Shown here piece after piece: positions 31,750 to 40,971 of a DNA stretch of 45,105 nucleotides. Below the pieces are notes generated by a model. The model worked only from the letters and a program-made list of their open reading frames with translations. It did no database searches and was not told the origin of the DNA. This DNA comes from Devosia sp. (GTDB lineage Bacteria; Pseudomonadota; Alphaproteobacteria; Rhizobiales; Devosiaceae), in NCBI GenBank assembly GCA_030680995.1, contig JAUXUM010000154.1, forward strand, positions 1 to 45,105, written 5' to 3'. Position 1 is the first letter of the stretch. Each line of letters begins with the position of its first letter. The position numbers were made by a program, and so were the translations under genes.

Positions 31750-32634
31750 TCATTTTCGCTGACACACCGGACAATAGAAGGTGGAGCGTCCCGACTGCAC
31801 GATGCGCCTGATCGTCCCGGCGCAGAGCGGCGTCGGGCAAGGCTGGCCTTCGCGGTCATAGACGGCGAAGCGGTGCTGGAAATAGCCCGGCCCGCCGTCC
31901 GCGGCGCGGAAATCGCGCAGTGTCGAGCCGCCCGCCTCCACCGCCTCGATCAACACGGTTCGTACCCCGGCGGCGAGATCGTCGAGGCGCTTGGACGCCG
32001 CGCCGCTCTTGAGGACCAGGGTCCGCGCCTCGACGTCCGGCCGGATATGGGCGCGGTGCAGGGCCTCGCTGACATAGATATTGCCCAGTCCGGCCACCAC
32101 GCGCTGATCGAGCAGGGCGGTCTTGACCGGCGCCTTCTTGGCTTTGAAGCGCGCGGCCATTTCCTCGGCGCTGAAATCCTTGGAGAGCGGTTCGGGCCCC
32201 AGGCCGGCGAGATAGGGGCTTTCCTTTTCATTCTCGAACAAGTCGACGAAGCCGAAGCGCCGCGCGTCGTTGTAGATGAGCCGCAATTTACCGCGCTCGG
32301 GATGGGAAAGATCGAGCACCAGATGGTCGTGCTTTTCCTCCGGCCTGGGCTCGTGGTAGCGGCTCGGTTCCTTGAACGTGAAAGCCTCGAAGCGATAGGT
32401 GCCGGTCATCCCCAGGTGGCTGAGCAGGGTCTTGCCGTTGGAGAGACGGAAGAGGAGATATTTGGCGCGGCGGCCGATGCTTTCGATGGTCTCCCCGGTC
32501 AGCACCTTGACCAGGCCCTTGGGGAAGGGAAACCGCAAATCCTTGCGGTTGAGCGTCACCGCCTCGATGCGGGCGCCTTCCACATAGGGCGCGAGGCCGC
32601 GGCGAACAGTCTCGACTTCCGGCAGTTCAGGCAA
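31750..32634 (-). CDS. mutM: Formamidopyrimidine-DNA glycosylase (Fpg)
   Basis: A 294-residue base-excision repair enzyme that removes 8-oxoguanine and cuts the strand. TTG 32634 is chosen because it gives PELPEVETVRRGL directly after the initiator, and Pro2 must be the N-terminal nucleophile; starts further upstream would bury it. Other landmarks are LSHLGMTGTYR, the helix-two-turn-helix region DQRVVAGLGNIYVSEALHRA, and the C-terminal zinc finger CPTPLC...FYCPVCQRK. It is divergent from ubiE with about 95 bases between. Confidence 0.95.
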   Translation of the reverse strand: MPELPEVETVRRGLAPYVEGARIEAVTLNRKDLRFPFPKGLVKVLTGETIESIGRRAKYLLFRLSNGKTLLSHLGMTGTYRFEAFTFKEPSRYHEPRPEEKHDHLVLDLSHPERGKLRLIYNDARRFGFVDLFENEKESPYLAGLGPEPLSKDFSAEEMAARFKAKKAPVKTALLDQRVVAGLGNIYVSEALHRAHIRPDVEARTLVLKSGAASKRLDDLAAGVRTVLIEAVEAGGSTLRDFRAADGGPGYFQHRFAVYDREGQPCPTPLCAGTIRRIVQSGRSTFYCPVCQRK

Positions 32635-32729
32635 AACCGGCCTCAACCATGCGCGGCTTTGTATGATGGAATGTAGACAATGCTTTCGGTATGGTGCGCG
32701 CCAATTGCAGAAGGCGTCGGAGAGCGCTC

Positions 32730-33494
32730 ATGATCAAAGCCCGCGAGACGACCCATTTCGGGGAACGGCAAGTAGCGCTAGAGGACAAACAGGACCTCGT
32801 CAACGCGGTGTTCCACGGCGTGGCGGATCGCTACGATTTGATGAACGACCTGATGAGCGGCGGCATCCACCGGCTCTGGAAGGACGCGATGGTCGCCCGG
32901 CTCGCGCCTCCCAGGAAGGGCAGCCGGCCCTACCGTGTCCTCGACATGGCGGGCGGCACTGGCGACATCGCCGAGCGCATCATCAACGCCTCGGTCGGGT
33001 TTGCGGAGGTGACGGTCGCCGATATCAACGCCGACATGCTGCGGGTCGGGCAGGAGCGGGCCAGGAAGTGGCGCTTCCCCGCCCAGGCCAGATTCGTCCA
33101 GGCCAATGCCGAGGCGCTGCCGTTCGATGACGAGAGCTTCGACGCCTACACCATCGCCTTCGGCATCCGCAATGTGCCGCGCATCGACAAAGCGCTCAAG
33201 GAGGCCCATCGCGTCCTCAAGCGCGGCGGAAAATTCCTCTGTCTCGAATTCAGCCAAACCGATCTGCCGGTGCTCAGCGACATCTACAAGGCGTTTTCCG
33301 ACCGGGTCATCCCGCCGATGGGACGGCTGGTGACCGGCGATGCCGAGCCCTACCGGTACTTGGTCGAGAGCATCCGCAAATTTCCCGGGCCGGAGCAGTT
33401 CTCGGCGATGATCGCGGGTGCCGGCTTCAAGCGGGTGACGCACACGGCCTATGCCGGCAATATCGCGGCCCTGCACGCGGCCTGGAAGCTTTAG
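32730..33494 (+). CDS. ubiE: Demethylmenaquinone/ubiquinone methyltransferase UbiE
   Basis: A 254-residue SAM-dependent C-methyltransferase of ubiquinone synthesis. UbiE signatures include [20 protein letters not shown] and HRLWKD, SAM motif [16 protein letters not shown], and [20 protein letters not shown]. The end [20 protein letters not shown] is conserved. Start ATG 32730, with GGAGAG upstream. Three bases separate it from ubiB, so they form an operon. The order mutM, ubiE, ubiB beside dnaA is typical of alphaproteobacteria. Confidence 0.96.
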   Translation: MIKARETTHFGERQVALEDKQDLVNAVFHGVADRYDLMNDLMSGGIHRLWKDAMVARLAPPRKGSRPYRVLDMAGGTGDIAERIINASVGFAEVTVADINADMLRVGQERARKWRFPAQARFVQANAEALPFDDESFDAYTIAFGIRNVPRIDKALKEAHRVLKRGGKFLCLEFSQTDLPVLSDIYKAFSDRVIPPMGRLVTGDAEPYRYLVESIRKFPGPEQFSAMIAGAGFKRVTHTAYAGNIAALHAAWKL

Positions 33495-33497
33495 CGC

Positions 33498-35036
33498 ATG
33501 GGGCTGGGGGCTTATTTCCGTCTGGCGCGGGCGGGTTACGTGCTGGCGCGCGAGGGCGCGTTGTCGATCGTGGACCAACAGGCCCTGCCCTCCGGGCTAC
33601 GCTTTTTCGTCGGTGCCGGGCGCCTGCTCGAGCGGCCGGCGGTCAAGCGCACCGGACAGGTGGAACGGCTGACCCGCGCGCTCAACCGGCTCGGTCCCAC
33701 CTACGTGAAGTTCGGACAGACGCTGGCCACGCGCCCCGACATCGTTGGCGCCGACATCGCCGCCGAACTCGCGGTGCTGCAGGACGCGATGGAGCCCTTC
33801 GACAGCGCGCTGGTTCCGGCCTTGCTGGCCGATGCCCTCAAGGAACGGGCCGCCGACTTGACGGAACTGTCGCCGCCGATCGCGGCCGCCTCCATCGCGC
33901 AGGTGCACAAGGCCGTCCTGGTCGGCGCCGACGGCAGGCGCCAGCAGGTTGCGGTCAAGATCCTGCGGCCAGGCATCAAGCAGCGGTTCCGCGCCGATCT
34001 CGAAAGCTACTATTCCGGGGCGCGGCTGGCCGAGCGGATGGTCCCCGCCCTGCGCCGGCTGCGGCCCGTCGATGTGGTCAATACGCTCGACCGCTCGGCC
34101 CAGATCGAACTCGACCTGCGGCTCGAGGCCGCGGCGATCTCGGAAATGGCCGAAAACATCAAGGCGGACCGCGGCTTCGTCGTTCCGCAGATCAGCTGGG
34201 ATCATACCACCGAGACGGTGCTGACCACCAACTGGGTCGAGGGCATCCCGATCCGTGAGGTGGCGGCGCTCGACGCGGCGGGGCTCGATCGCGGGGAACT
34301 GGCCAGGAACCTGCTCCAGAGCTTCCTCCGCCACGCCATCCGCGACGGCTTCTTCCACGCCGACATGCATCCGGGGAACCTGTTCGCCGAACCGCGGAGC
34401 GGCGACATCATCGCCGTCGATTTCGGCATCATGGGGCGGATTTCGCGGAAGGAGCGGCGGTTCCTCGCCGACATCCTCCACGGCTTCATCACCCGCAATT
34501 ACCGGATGATCGCCGAGCGGCATTTCGAGATCGGCTACGTGCCGCGGACGCAGTCGGTCGACGATTTCGCCTCGGCGCTGCGCGCGATCGGGGAACCATT
34601 GCAGGGCCGCAAGGCCAACGACATCTCGATGGCCAAGGTGCTCGGCCAGCTTTTCGCCACCACCGAGATGTTCGACATGCGGACGCGGCCCGAGCTGGTG
34701 CTCCTGCAAAAATCCATGGTGCTGGTCGAGGGTGTGGCCCGGGCGCTCGATCCCGAACTCGACATCTGGACCATCGCCGAACCGGTGGTGGGCGACTGGG
34801 TGCGGCGCGAGGCGGGGCCGCTGGGCCGGCTCGAGGACCTCAAGGACAATCTGAGCACCGCCGCCGAGGCGATGTCGCGGCTGCCGGCGATCATCATCAA
34901 GGCGGAGGCCGCGCTCGACGATTACGACGCCGGGAGGCGGTCGCCCGGGCGCGGCTTCAACCGGTTCATGGTGGTCGCCGGGTTCTGGCTGCTGGCGATC
35001 GCATCCTTGCTGCTGATCTGGCGTTTGTGGGGCTGA
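33498..35036 (+). CDS. ubiB: Ubiquinone biosynthesis kinase-like protein UbiB
   Basis: A 512-residue ADCK/UbiB protein-kinase-like ATPase required for ubiquinone synthesis. It has the KxGQ motif at residues 71-74 (VKFGQTLATRPDIV), the Ala-rich loop AAASIAQVHKAVL, lysine in VAVKILRPGIK, HADMHPGNLF and the DFGIMG metal-binding loop. A C-terminal hydrophobic segment (about 491-509) anchors it to the inner membrane. Second gene of the ubiE operon. Confidence 0.95.
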   Translation: MGLGAYFRLARAGYVLAREGALSIVDQQALPSGLRFFVGAGRLLERPAVKRTGQVERLTRALNRLGPTYVKFGQTLATRPDIVGADIAAELAVLQDAMEPFDSALVPALLADALKERAADLTELSPPIAAASIAQVHKAVLVGADGRRQQVAVKILRPGIKQRFRADLESYYSGARLAERMVPALRRLRPVDVVNTLDRSAQIELDLRLEAAAISEMAENIKADRGFVVPQISWDHTTETVLTTNWVEGIPIREVAALDAAGLDRGELARNLLQSFLRHAIRDGFFHADMHPGNLFAEPRSGDIIAVDFGIMGRISRKERRFLADILHGFITRNYRMIAERHFEIGYVPRTQSVDDFASALRAIGEPLQGRKANDISMAKVLGQLFATTEMFDMRTRPELVLLQKSMVLVEGVARALDPELDIWTIAEPVVGDWVRREAGPLGRLEDLKDNLSTAAEAMSRLPAIIIKAEAALDDYDAGRRSPGRGFNRFMVVAGFWLLAIASLLLIWRLWG

Positions 35037-35154
35037 ATATCGGTTCAGCTTCGGTTCATCATTCTGGCCTTAGTGCGGCAAGGGTGCCTTGCGGTCATGG
35101 GGACCGGAACATAGATTGGCGCCGAAGCGGCGGGCGCCGCACAGGGAGATATCG

Positions 35155-35757
35155 ATGACACTGCAGTTTTTCGGCCGGCTCGCCGGCGTGCTGACGCTGA
35201 CCGCGGGTCTCGCCGGCTGCATCGACATGACCATGGACATCGAGGTGCTGTCGGAAACCACCGGCAGGGCCACGACCACCTCGGTGATGGGTTCCGATTT
35301 CTATGCCATGGCCAAGGCCGGAGCGGCCAGCGGCGATAACAGCCAGGAAGGTTTCTGCCAGGAAGACGGCGCACAGCTCACCGAGAACGCGGATGGCAGC
35401 GCCACCTGCGTACTCACGGTCGAGGGCAGTTTTGCCGATCTCAAGCTCGATGAAGGCGATGACGGGGCAAGCTTCACCGTAGTAAGCCCGGGCGTCGTGC
35501 GTGTCGCGTTCAAGACCGACGACATGAAGAGTGAACTGGGCGCCGGCGCCGAGGACGAGCAGACCAAGCAGATGATGCAGGCCTTCTTCGAGGGCCATGC
35601 GATCACCATCCGTATCGGCGGCAAGGCCGTGACCGACACCAACATGACGCTTAGCGACGACAAGAAATCGGCCGAGATCGTCATCCCCTTCCTCGACCTG
35701 ATCAACGGCACGCTCAAGTTGCCCGACGAGCTCTATGCCGTCGTCAACACGAATTGA
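35155..35757 (+). CDS. Putative lipoprotein of unknown function
   Basis: A 200-residue protein with a lipoprotein signal: a basic/hydrophobic start ([15 protein letters not shown]) and lipobox LAGC with Cys22. The mature part, starting [20 protein letters not shown], is acidic and looks like the LppM-like domain of secreted proteins, but I do not assign it. ATG 35155 follows AGGGAGA. It sits between ubiB and dut, where coaBC (dfp) is found in many relatives. Confidence 0.75.
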   Translation: MTLQFFGRLAGVLTLTAGLAGCIDMTMDIEVLSETTGRATTTSVMGSDFYAMAKAGAASGDNSQEGFCQEDGAQLTENADGSATCVLTVEGSFADLKLDEGDDGASFTVVSPGVVRVAFKTDDMKSELGAGAEDEQTKQMMQAFFEGHAITIRIGGKAVTDTNMTLSDDKKSAEIVIPFLDLINGTLKLPDELYAVVNTN

Positions 35758-35761
35758 CGCC

Positions 35762-36220
35762 ATGGCCGATCGCGTCGGCATCGCCTTTCGCTGGCTCGAT
35801 CACGGCGAGGGGCTCGAAGCCCCGCGGCAGCGGACGGCGGGCGCGGCTGGAGTAGATCTCCCGGCCGCGCTGGCCGCCGGTCGGGATCTGGTGCTCGCGC
35901 CGGGGGCGCGCGCGATCGTGCCGACCGGGTTCTGCATCGCCTTGCCGGCGGGGTACGAGGCCCAGATCCGCCCGCGTTCCGGCCTTGCCGCCAAACATGG
36001 CGTGACTGTGCTCAATGCGCCCGGTACCATCGACGCGGACTATCGCGGCGAGATCAAGGTCATCCTCATCAACCACGGCGAGGAGCCCGTTCCGATCCGG
36101 CGCGGAGACCGCATCGCCCAAATGGTGGTGGCGCCGGTGCTCGCGGTGCAATTCACTCTGGTGGAGGTTCTCGATGAAACCGAACGTGGCACTGCGGGGC
36201 ATGGGTCCACGGGCCGCTAG
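35762..36220 (+). CDS. dut: Deoxyuridine 5'-triphosphate nucleotidohydrolase (dUTPase)
   Basis: A 152-residue trimeric dUTPase that hydrolyses dUTP to dUMP. The five motifs are visible: [10 protein letters not shown] (1), [11 protein letters not shown] (2), [17 protein letters not shown] (3), [11 protein letters not shown] (4) and [10 protein letters not shown] (5, with His in place of the usual Phe). It starts four bases after the lipoprotein stop and its last 47 bases overlap the next gene's start in another frame. Confidence 0.95.
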   Translation: MADRVGIAFRWLDHGEGLEAPRQRTAGAAGVDLPAALAAGRDLVLAPGARAIVPTGFCIALPAGYEAQIRPRSGLAAKHGVTVLNAPGTIDADYRGEIKVILINHGEEPVPIRRGDRIAQMVVAPVLAVQFTLVEVLDETERGTAGHGSTGR

Positions 36221-36908
36221 TTTCGTTGTCCTGCTCGGCGCAATGACGGCCCCGGCCTTGGCGGGCGACCGGGCGCTGATCGGTTTCATCGGCTATTCGC
36301 CCGACGGGCGTTATTTTGCCTTCGAGGAATACGGCGTGCAGGACGGCTCGGGCTTTCCATACGCGACCGTCTACGTCATCGACCTTGCTGCCGACAAATG
36401 GGTGCCCGGCTCGCCTTATCGTACAGCGCTCGGGAGCGACGATGCCACGGTCGCCGCGGCGCGCAAGGCGGCCCAGGAACTGGCTGCGGCAAAGCTCACC
36501 GCGCTCGACGTCTCGACGCCAGCCCATCTGGTTGCGCTCAACGGCGACGGGGAGACCGGCGGCGACGGGCACAGGCTGGATTTCGGCAAGCCGGGCTACG
36601 GCCTTGAGGAGCCGCCGGACGTGCAGAGCCTCTCGATCGAAACCTTCCCGGCCGATTCGTCCACACCTTGCGAAAGCTATATCGGCGAGAAAGGGCTCGG
36701 CTATGCGCTGTTCCTCGACGGCGAGGAACTGCATCGGGACGGCAGACTGCCGCAATCGCGCGGATGCCCGCTCGACTACGGGATCTACGGCGTCGTCATG
36801 CCGGCCGATTGGTCCGGCGCCGAGGCCGCCGTGGCGATCATTGCCACCTATCCCTTCGGATTCGAAGGGCCGGACCGGCGCTTCCTCGCCGTACCGCTGG
36901 ACAAGTAG
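36174..36908 (+). CDS. Predicted secreted protein, DUF2259-like
   Basis: A 244-residue protein with an N-terminal signal ([16 protein letters not shown], cleavage near residue 30) followed by [20 protein letters not shown] and [20 protein letters not shown], which I associate with DUF2259. Two cysteines (STPCESY and SRGCPLDYG) may form a disulfide. Function unknown. It starts inside the 3' end of dut and abuts the moeB-like gene with no spacer, so it belongs to the same operon. Confidence 0.75.
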   Translation: MKPNVALRGMGPRAASFVVLLGAMTAPALAGDRALIGFIGYSPDGRYFAFEEYGVQDGSGFPYATVYVIDLAADKWVPGSPYRTALGSDDATVAAARKAAQELAAAKLTALDVSTPAHLVALNGDGETGGDGHRLDFGKPGYGLEEPPDVQSLSIETFPADSSTPCESYIGEKGLGYALFLDGEELHRDGRLPQSRGCPLDYGIYGVVMPADWSGAEAAVAIIATYPFGFEGPDRRFLAVPLDK

Positions 36909-37634
36909 GTGCCGCTCTCACCCGAAGAAACCCGCCGCTACGCCCGTCACCTGGTGCTCCGCGGCGTCGGCGGCGAGGGCCAGCAGAAGCTCAAGGCGGC
37001 GCGGGTGCTGGTGGTGGGCGCGGGCGGGCTGGGGAGCCCGGTGATCGCCTATCTGGCGGCCGCCGGCGTGGGGACGCTCGGCATCGTCGACCACGACCGG
37101 GTCAGTCTCTCCAACCTGCAGCGCCAGATCGTGCACACCACCGCCGCCGCCGGGACGCCGAAGGCCGAGAGCGCCGGAGCTTTCGTCGCCAGCCTCAACC
37201 CGCATGTGCGGTCTGTTGCGCACAATGAGCGGTTCACCGATGCGAACAGCTCGGCGCTGGTCGCGGCCTACGATCTGGTCATCGACGGCACCGACAATTT
37301 CGCCACAAGGCTTGCCGTGGCCGAAGCGGCGGAGACGTTCGAGAAACCCTTGGTTTCGGGCGCCGTCTCGATGTTCGACGGGCAGGTGACGGTGTTCATG
37401 TCCGGCGGGCCGCGCTTCCGCGATCTCTACCCCACCGACCCCGACGAGGCGGACCTGCCGGCCTGCGAGATCGTCGGCGTGCTCGGCGCGGTCACCGGCG
37501 TCGTCGGCACGCTGATGGCGATGGAGGCGATCAAGCTGATCACCGGGCTGGGAGAGCCGCTGGTTGGCCGGCTGCTGCTCTACGACGGCAGGGCAGCGCG
37601 GTTCACGGAACTCGCCTACGACGGCCAAGCGTGA
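36909..37634 (+). CDS. HesA/MoeB/ThiF family adenylyltransferase
   Basis: A 241-residue E1-like enzyme that adenylates the C terminus of a small sulfur-carrier protein (MoaD or ThiS type). It has SPEETRRYARHLVLRGVGGE, the nucleotide site VLVVGAGGLGSPVIAYLAAAG, the arginine segment DRVSLSNLQRQIVH, and DGTDNFATR. The two CxxC zinc pairs of E. coli MoeB are absent; a single Cys is in ADLPACEIVGVLG. GTG 36909 follows the previous stop directly. MoeB or ThiF cannot be separated without the partner. Confidence 0.88.
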   Translation: MPLSPEETRRYARHLVLRGVGGEGQQKLKAARVLVVGAGGLGSPVIAYLAAAGVGTLGIVDHDRVSLSNLQRQIVHTTAAAGTPKAESAGAFVASLNPHVRSVAHNERFTDANSSALVAAYDLVIDGTDNFATRLAVAEAAETFEKPLVSGAVSMFDGQVTVFMSGGPRFRDLYPTDPDEADLPACEIVGVLGAVTGVVGTLMAMEAIKLITGLGEPLVGRLLLYDGRAARFTELAYDGQA

Positions 37635-37686
37635 TCCGCAAAAGTCGCGACTCCGATCACGCAACCAAACACTAGACTTGGAGTCC

Positions 37687-37706
37687 CGCTCCGATACGTC
37701 GGAGCG
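37687..37706. terminator. Hairpin between convergent moeB-like and fabB genes
   Basis: CGCTCCGA (37687-37694) pairs perfectly with TCGGAGCG (37699-37706) around TACG. It lies in the 81-base space where two convergent genes end, so it can serve both, although no T-run follows. Confidence 0.6.
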
Positions 37707-37715
37707 GAGCAGGCT

Positions 37716-38939
37716 TCAGGCATCCGGGTGCTTGAACACCAGCGTGGCGTTGGTGCCGCCGAAGCCGAAAGAGTTGGAGAGGGCGACGCCAATGTCGGCA
37801 TTGTCGCGGCGTTTCCTCAAGATCGGCATGTCCTCGAAAGCCGGATCGAGGTTCTCGATATTGGCGCTCTCGCAAAGGAAGCGGTGCCGCATCATCAGGA
37901 TGCAATAAATCGATTCCTGCACCCCGGTAGCGCCCAGCGAATGGCCGGTCAGCGACTTGGTGGCCGAGATCGGCGGACACTTGTCGCCGGTGCCGAAGAC
38001 GGCGCGGATGGCCTCGGTTTCCTTGGCGTCCCCGATCGGGGTCGAAGTCGCGTGCGGGTTGATGTAGTCGACCGGGAGCTTGACCGTCTCGAGCGCCAGG
38101 CGCATGCAGCGCTCGGCGCCTTCGCCGGAGGGCGCGACCATGTCATAGCCGTCAGAGGTGGCGCCGTAGCCGACGAGTTCGGCGAGGATTTTGGCGCCGC
38201 GGGCCTTGGCATACTCGAGTTCTTCGAGCACCAGCACCCCGGCGCCGCCGGCGATGACGAAGCCGTCGCGGTCGCGGTCATAGGCGCGCGACGCCTTCTC
38301 GGGCGTAGCGTTGAAATCGGTCGACATGGCGCCCATGGCGTCGAACAGGTTGGAGAGCGTCCAGTCGAGATCTTCGTGGCCGCCGGCGAAGACGATATCC
38401 TGCTTACCCATTTGAATCTGCTCGTAGGCATTGCCGATGCAGTGCTTGGACGTCGCGCAGGCCGAGGAGATGGTGTAGTTGACACCCTTGATGCCGAAGG
38501 GCGTCGCCAGCGTCGCCGAGGCGGTTGAACTCATGGCCTTCGGAACGGCCAGCGGACCGATGCGCCGGGGACCCTTGTCGCGGGTGATGTCGGCGGCTTC
38601 GACCACCGTGCGGGTGGAAGGTCCGCCCGAGCCCATGATGATGCCGGTGCGCGGGTTCTGGATGTCCTTTTGCTCGAGCCCGGAATCGGCGATCGCCTCC
38701 TGCATGGCGATGTAGTTCCAGGCCGCGCCCTTGCCCATGAAACGGGTGGTGCGGCGGTCCAGCACGGCGAACGGGTCGAGCTTGGGGGCGCCATGCACCT
38801 GGCAGCGGAAGTTGAGATCGGCGTATTCCTGCGCGAACACGATGCCGGGCGTGGCGTCCTTGAGGCTCCGCAGCACTTCGGCGATGTTGTTGCCGATAGA
38901 GGACACGATCCCCATGCCGGTAACGACGACTCGTCTCAT
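37716..38939 (-). CDS. fabB: 3-oxoacyl-[acyl-carrier-protein] synthase I (FabB)
   Basis: A 407-residue condensing enzyme of fatty-acid elongation. The nucleophile is Cys in [12 protein letters not shown], with active-site His in [11 protein letters not shown] and [12 protein letters not shown]. The N terminus [17 protein letters not shown] and end [15 protein letters not shown] are standard. Pairing with fabA marks it as FabB, which elongates the cis-unsaturated intermediate. An AGGAGG lies before the ATG; 40 bases separate it from fabA upstream. Confidence 0.96.
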   Translation of the reverse strand: MRRVVVTGMGIVSSIGNNIAEVLRSLKDATPGIVFAQEYADLNFRCQVHGAPKLDPFAVLDRRTTRFMGKGAAWNYIAMQEAIADSGLEQKDIQNPRTGIIMGSGGPSTRTVVEAADITRDKGPRRIGPLAVPKAMSSTASATLATPFGIKGVNYTISSACATSKHCIGNAYEQIQMGKQDIVFAGGHEDLDWTLSNLFDAMGAMSTDFNATPEKASRAYDRDRDGFVIAGGAGVLVLEELEYAKARGAKILAELVGYGATSDGYDMVAPSGEGAERCMRLALETVKLPVDYINPHATSTPIGDAKETEAIRAVFGTGDKCPPISATKSLTGHSLGATGVQESIYCILMMRHRFLCESANIENLDPAFEDMPILRKRRDNADIGVALSNSFGFGGTNATLVFKHPDA

Positions 38940-38979
38940 CGTTTGTACCTCCTCGGACCCTGGCCGGGCCTCGTTCCGG

Positions 38980-39486
38980 TCAGATATCGGTGAACAGGCC
39001 GACCCGCAAATCCTTGGCCTCGTAGATGACCTTGCCGTCGGCCTTGACCCAGCCGTCGGCGATGCCCAGCGCCAAGCGCGAGCGCATCACCCGCTTCAGA
39101 TCGATACCGTATTCGACCAGCGCAATGTCGTCGGTCACCTGGCCGGAGAATTTGATCTCGCCACCCAGCGCCCGGCCCTTGCCGGCCGACCCGCCCCAGC
39201 CCAGGAAAAAGCCCAGCATCTGCCAGAGCGCATCCAGCCCGAGGCAGCCGGGCATCACCGGGTCGCCCTCGAAGTGGCACTTGAAGAACCAGAGGCCGGG
39301 ATTGACGTCGAGTTCCGCCCGCACCATGCCCTTGCCGTGCTCGCCGCCCTTGTCGTCGATCTGGGTGATTCGATCGAACATCAGCATCGGCGGCAGCGGC
39401 AATTGCGGGTTTCCCTTGCCGAACAACACGCCCTTGCCGCAGGCGATCAGATCGTCATAACCGTAAGCGTTCTGGCGATCTGCCAT
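38980..39486 (-). CDS. fabA: 3-hydroxydecanoyl-[ACP] dehydratase/isomerase (FabA)
   Basis: A 168-residue enzyme that dehydrates beta-hydroxydecanoyl-ACP and isomerises the trans-2 to the cis-3 product, starting unsaturated fatty-acid synthesis. Active-site His is in [14 protein letters not shown] and Asp in [17 protein letters not shown]. First gene of the fabA-fabB unit, divergent from irr, with its own promoter at 39518-39546. fabI, often third in this operon in Rhizobiales, is not present. Confidence 0.97.
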   Translation of the reverse strand: MADRQNAYGYDDLIACGKGVLFGKGNPQLPLPPMLMFDRITQIDDKGGEHGKGMVRAELDVNPGLWFFKCHFEGDPVMPGCLGLDALWQMLGFFLGWGGSAGKGRALGGEIKFSGQVTDDIALVEYGIDLKRVMRSRLALGIADGWVKADGKVIYEAKDLRVGLFTDI

Positions 39487-39517
39487 CAGTAGCCTTACCT
39501 GTTGTTGGGTCCGTCAG

Positions 39518-39546
39518 TTAGTAGAGGTGGGGGAGATAGGGGTCAA
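39518..39546 (-). promoter_or_regulatory. Sigma-70 type promoter of fabA-fabB
   Basis: On the minus strand TTGACC (39546-39541) and TACTAA (39523-39518) are 17 bases apart, giving a leader of roughly 25 bases before ATG 39486. Confidence 0.7.
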
Positions 39547-39609
39547 TATGGCTTGGCTTTCCCATCCCCGGTCCTTTTGGTCGCATGGGCGGAGGCCGGC
39601 GTGCGTCGC

Positions 39610-39638
39610 TTGTACCGCAAGAGACGCAAAGCTATAAG
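39610..39638 (+). promoter_or_regulatory. Sigma-70 type promoter of irr
   Basis: TTGTAC (39610-39615) and TATAAG (39633-39638) are 17 bases apart. The expected transcript start near 39645 supports ATG 39673 as the gene start with a leader of under 30 bases. Confidence 0.7.
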
Positions 39639-39672
39639 TTCGGCCTTGATGCCTCGTGTTTCCAAGGATCCC

Positions 39673-40116
39673 ATGCTCGACCGTATATTTCCCGTCCGAT
39701 CCGTCCCGTCGCGCAAGCCATGCCTCACGGCGGTGCTGCGCATGGCCGGCCTGCGGCCGACGCGGCAGCGCGTGGCGCTTGCGGAGCTGCTGTTCGGCGG
39801 GCCGCACCGGCACGTCAGCGCCGAGCAACTGCAGGGCGAGGCCAGCATCGCACGGGTCAATGTGTCCCTGGCTACAATCTACAACACCCTGCATCAGTTC
39901 CGCGAGGCGGGGCTGCTGCGTGAAATCGCGGTCGACGCATCGCGTTCCTATTTCGACACCGATACCTCGGACCACCACCATTTCTATCTCGAGGACGAGC
40001 AGTGGGTGATCGACATCCCCTCCTCGGCGATCGTGATCCAGAACCTGCCGGAACCGCCCAAGGGCATGACCGTCACGCATGTCGATGTGGTGGTTCGAGT
40101 GAGGAAGCAGGCATAG
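39673..40116 (+). CDS. irr: Iron response regulator Irr (Fur family)
   Basis: A 147-residue Fur-family regulator that in Rhizobiales represses or activates iron and haem genes and is degraded or inactivated on haem binding. The winged helix is LRMAGLRPTRQRVALAELLF to ATIYNTLHQFREAGLLREIA, and the histidine run SDHHHFYLED matches the Irr haem-sensing HHH motif. AAGGA lies six to seven bases before ATG 39673; ATG 39649 has no such site. The divergent fabA-fabB neighbour is a typical Rhizobiales arrangement. Confidence 0.92.
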   Translation: MLDRIFPVRSVPSRKPCLTAVLRMAGLRPTRQRVALAELLFGGPHRHVSAEQLQGEASIARVNVSLATIYNTLHQFREAGLLREIAVDASRSYFDTDTSDHHHFYLEDEQWVIDIPSSAIVIQNLPEPPKGMTVTHVDVVVRVRKQA

Positions 40117-40310
40117 CGACGCGCGCTCCCCCCTCATCACCTGCTTTGTGCGGGCGACCCAGCCGCGCGAAGTCCATCGCGCGGATTGACTTACTTTGCG
40201 CCGCCGTCCTTCGGCCGGCCCAGGATGAGGGCGGCGCTGTTGCCCGAACAAGTCGGGCAATAACGGCGTGGACGCGGCGGGCCCGACCCATCGGCCCCCA
40301 GGCGGCCAAC

Positions 40311-40904
40311 TCAGTTGAACGCCTCGCCCTGATAGACACCCCAGAGCTCGGATTGCGGCAGGTAGCCCGAATAGGTCGAAGCGCCGCTCTCCGGACGGGA
40401 GGTGGCGCTTACCTCGCACCAGGCGCCGTCGCATTTGAAGATGTCGACGCGGAAGCCCGGCCCCAAATAGGCCCGCACGCCGCCGTCGGGATTGCGGCCG
40501 GTCAGCAGAGGGATCTGCTCGCCGCTGCGCCAGGGCGCCGCCAAGCCCGCCCGCTTGCCCGACAAGAGGTTCTGGTGGACCCAGCCCTCGGAACCGTCAT
40601 AGTCGCGAATCTTCCGCCAGGTGTCGAACTCCTGCACGATTTCGACCGGCGTCCCCGCCTTCACATAGACCCAGGCGACGCCATATTTGATTCCCGGTCC
40701 CACCCGGACATTGATCGGGGTGGAGCGCGTGGTGGCGAAACGCGGCAGCGGCAAGCCGCTCGGGCCTTCGGCGGCCAGCGCGAAGGTGGCGGTGAGGCCG
40801 AGGACGAGCAGCAGCGAGATCAGAAGCAGCACGCGCAGAACCGCTGCCTCTTCACGGCGCAGCAGACGTCTTGCGGGGGGCAATGAGGAGTGGCGCTCAA
40901 ACAT
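40311..40904 (-). CDS. Exported SH3-domain protein
   Basis: A 197-residue protein with one N-terminal hydrophobic segment (residues 23-46, VLRVLLLISLLLVLGLTATF) that is a signal peptide or anchor. The body has the bacterial SH3-like pattern INVRVGPGIKYGVAWVYVKA, GTPVEIVQEFDTWRKIRDYD and GSEGWVHQNLLSGKR, followed by a second, weaker repeat with VRAYLGPGFRVDIFKCDGAW. Such proteins usually contact the cell wall. Unlinked to its neighbours on the opposite strand. Confidence 0.85.
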   Translation of the reverse strand: MFERHSSLPPARRLLRREEAAVLRVLLLISLLLVLGLTATFALAAEGPSGLPLPRFATTRSTPINVRVGPGIKYGVAWVYVKAGTPVEIVQEFDTWRKIRDYDGSEGWVHQNLLSGKRAGLAAPWRSGEQIPLLTGRNPDGGVRAYLGPGFRVDIFKCDGAWCEVSATSRPESGASTYSGYLPQSELWGVYQGEAFN

Positions 40905-40971
40905 CACTTTGCAGGCTTCGGGTTTTTTCCTATCACTAAACAGTAGACCTTAATGGTCGCTGAAAGGGTCC

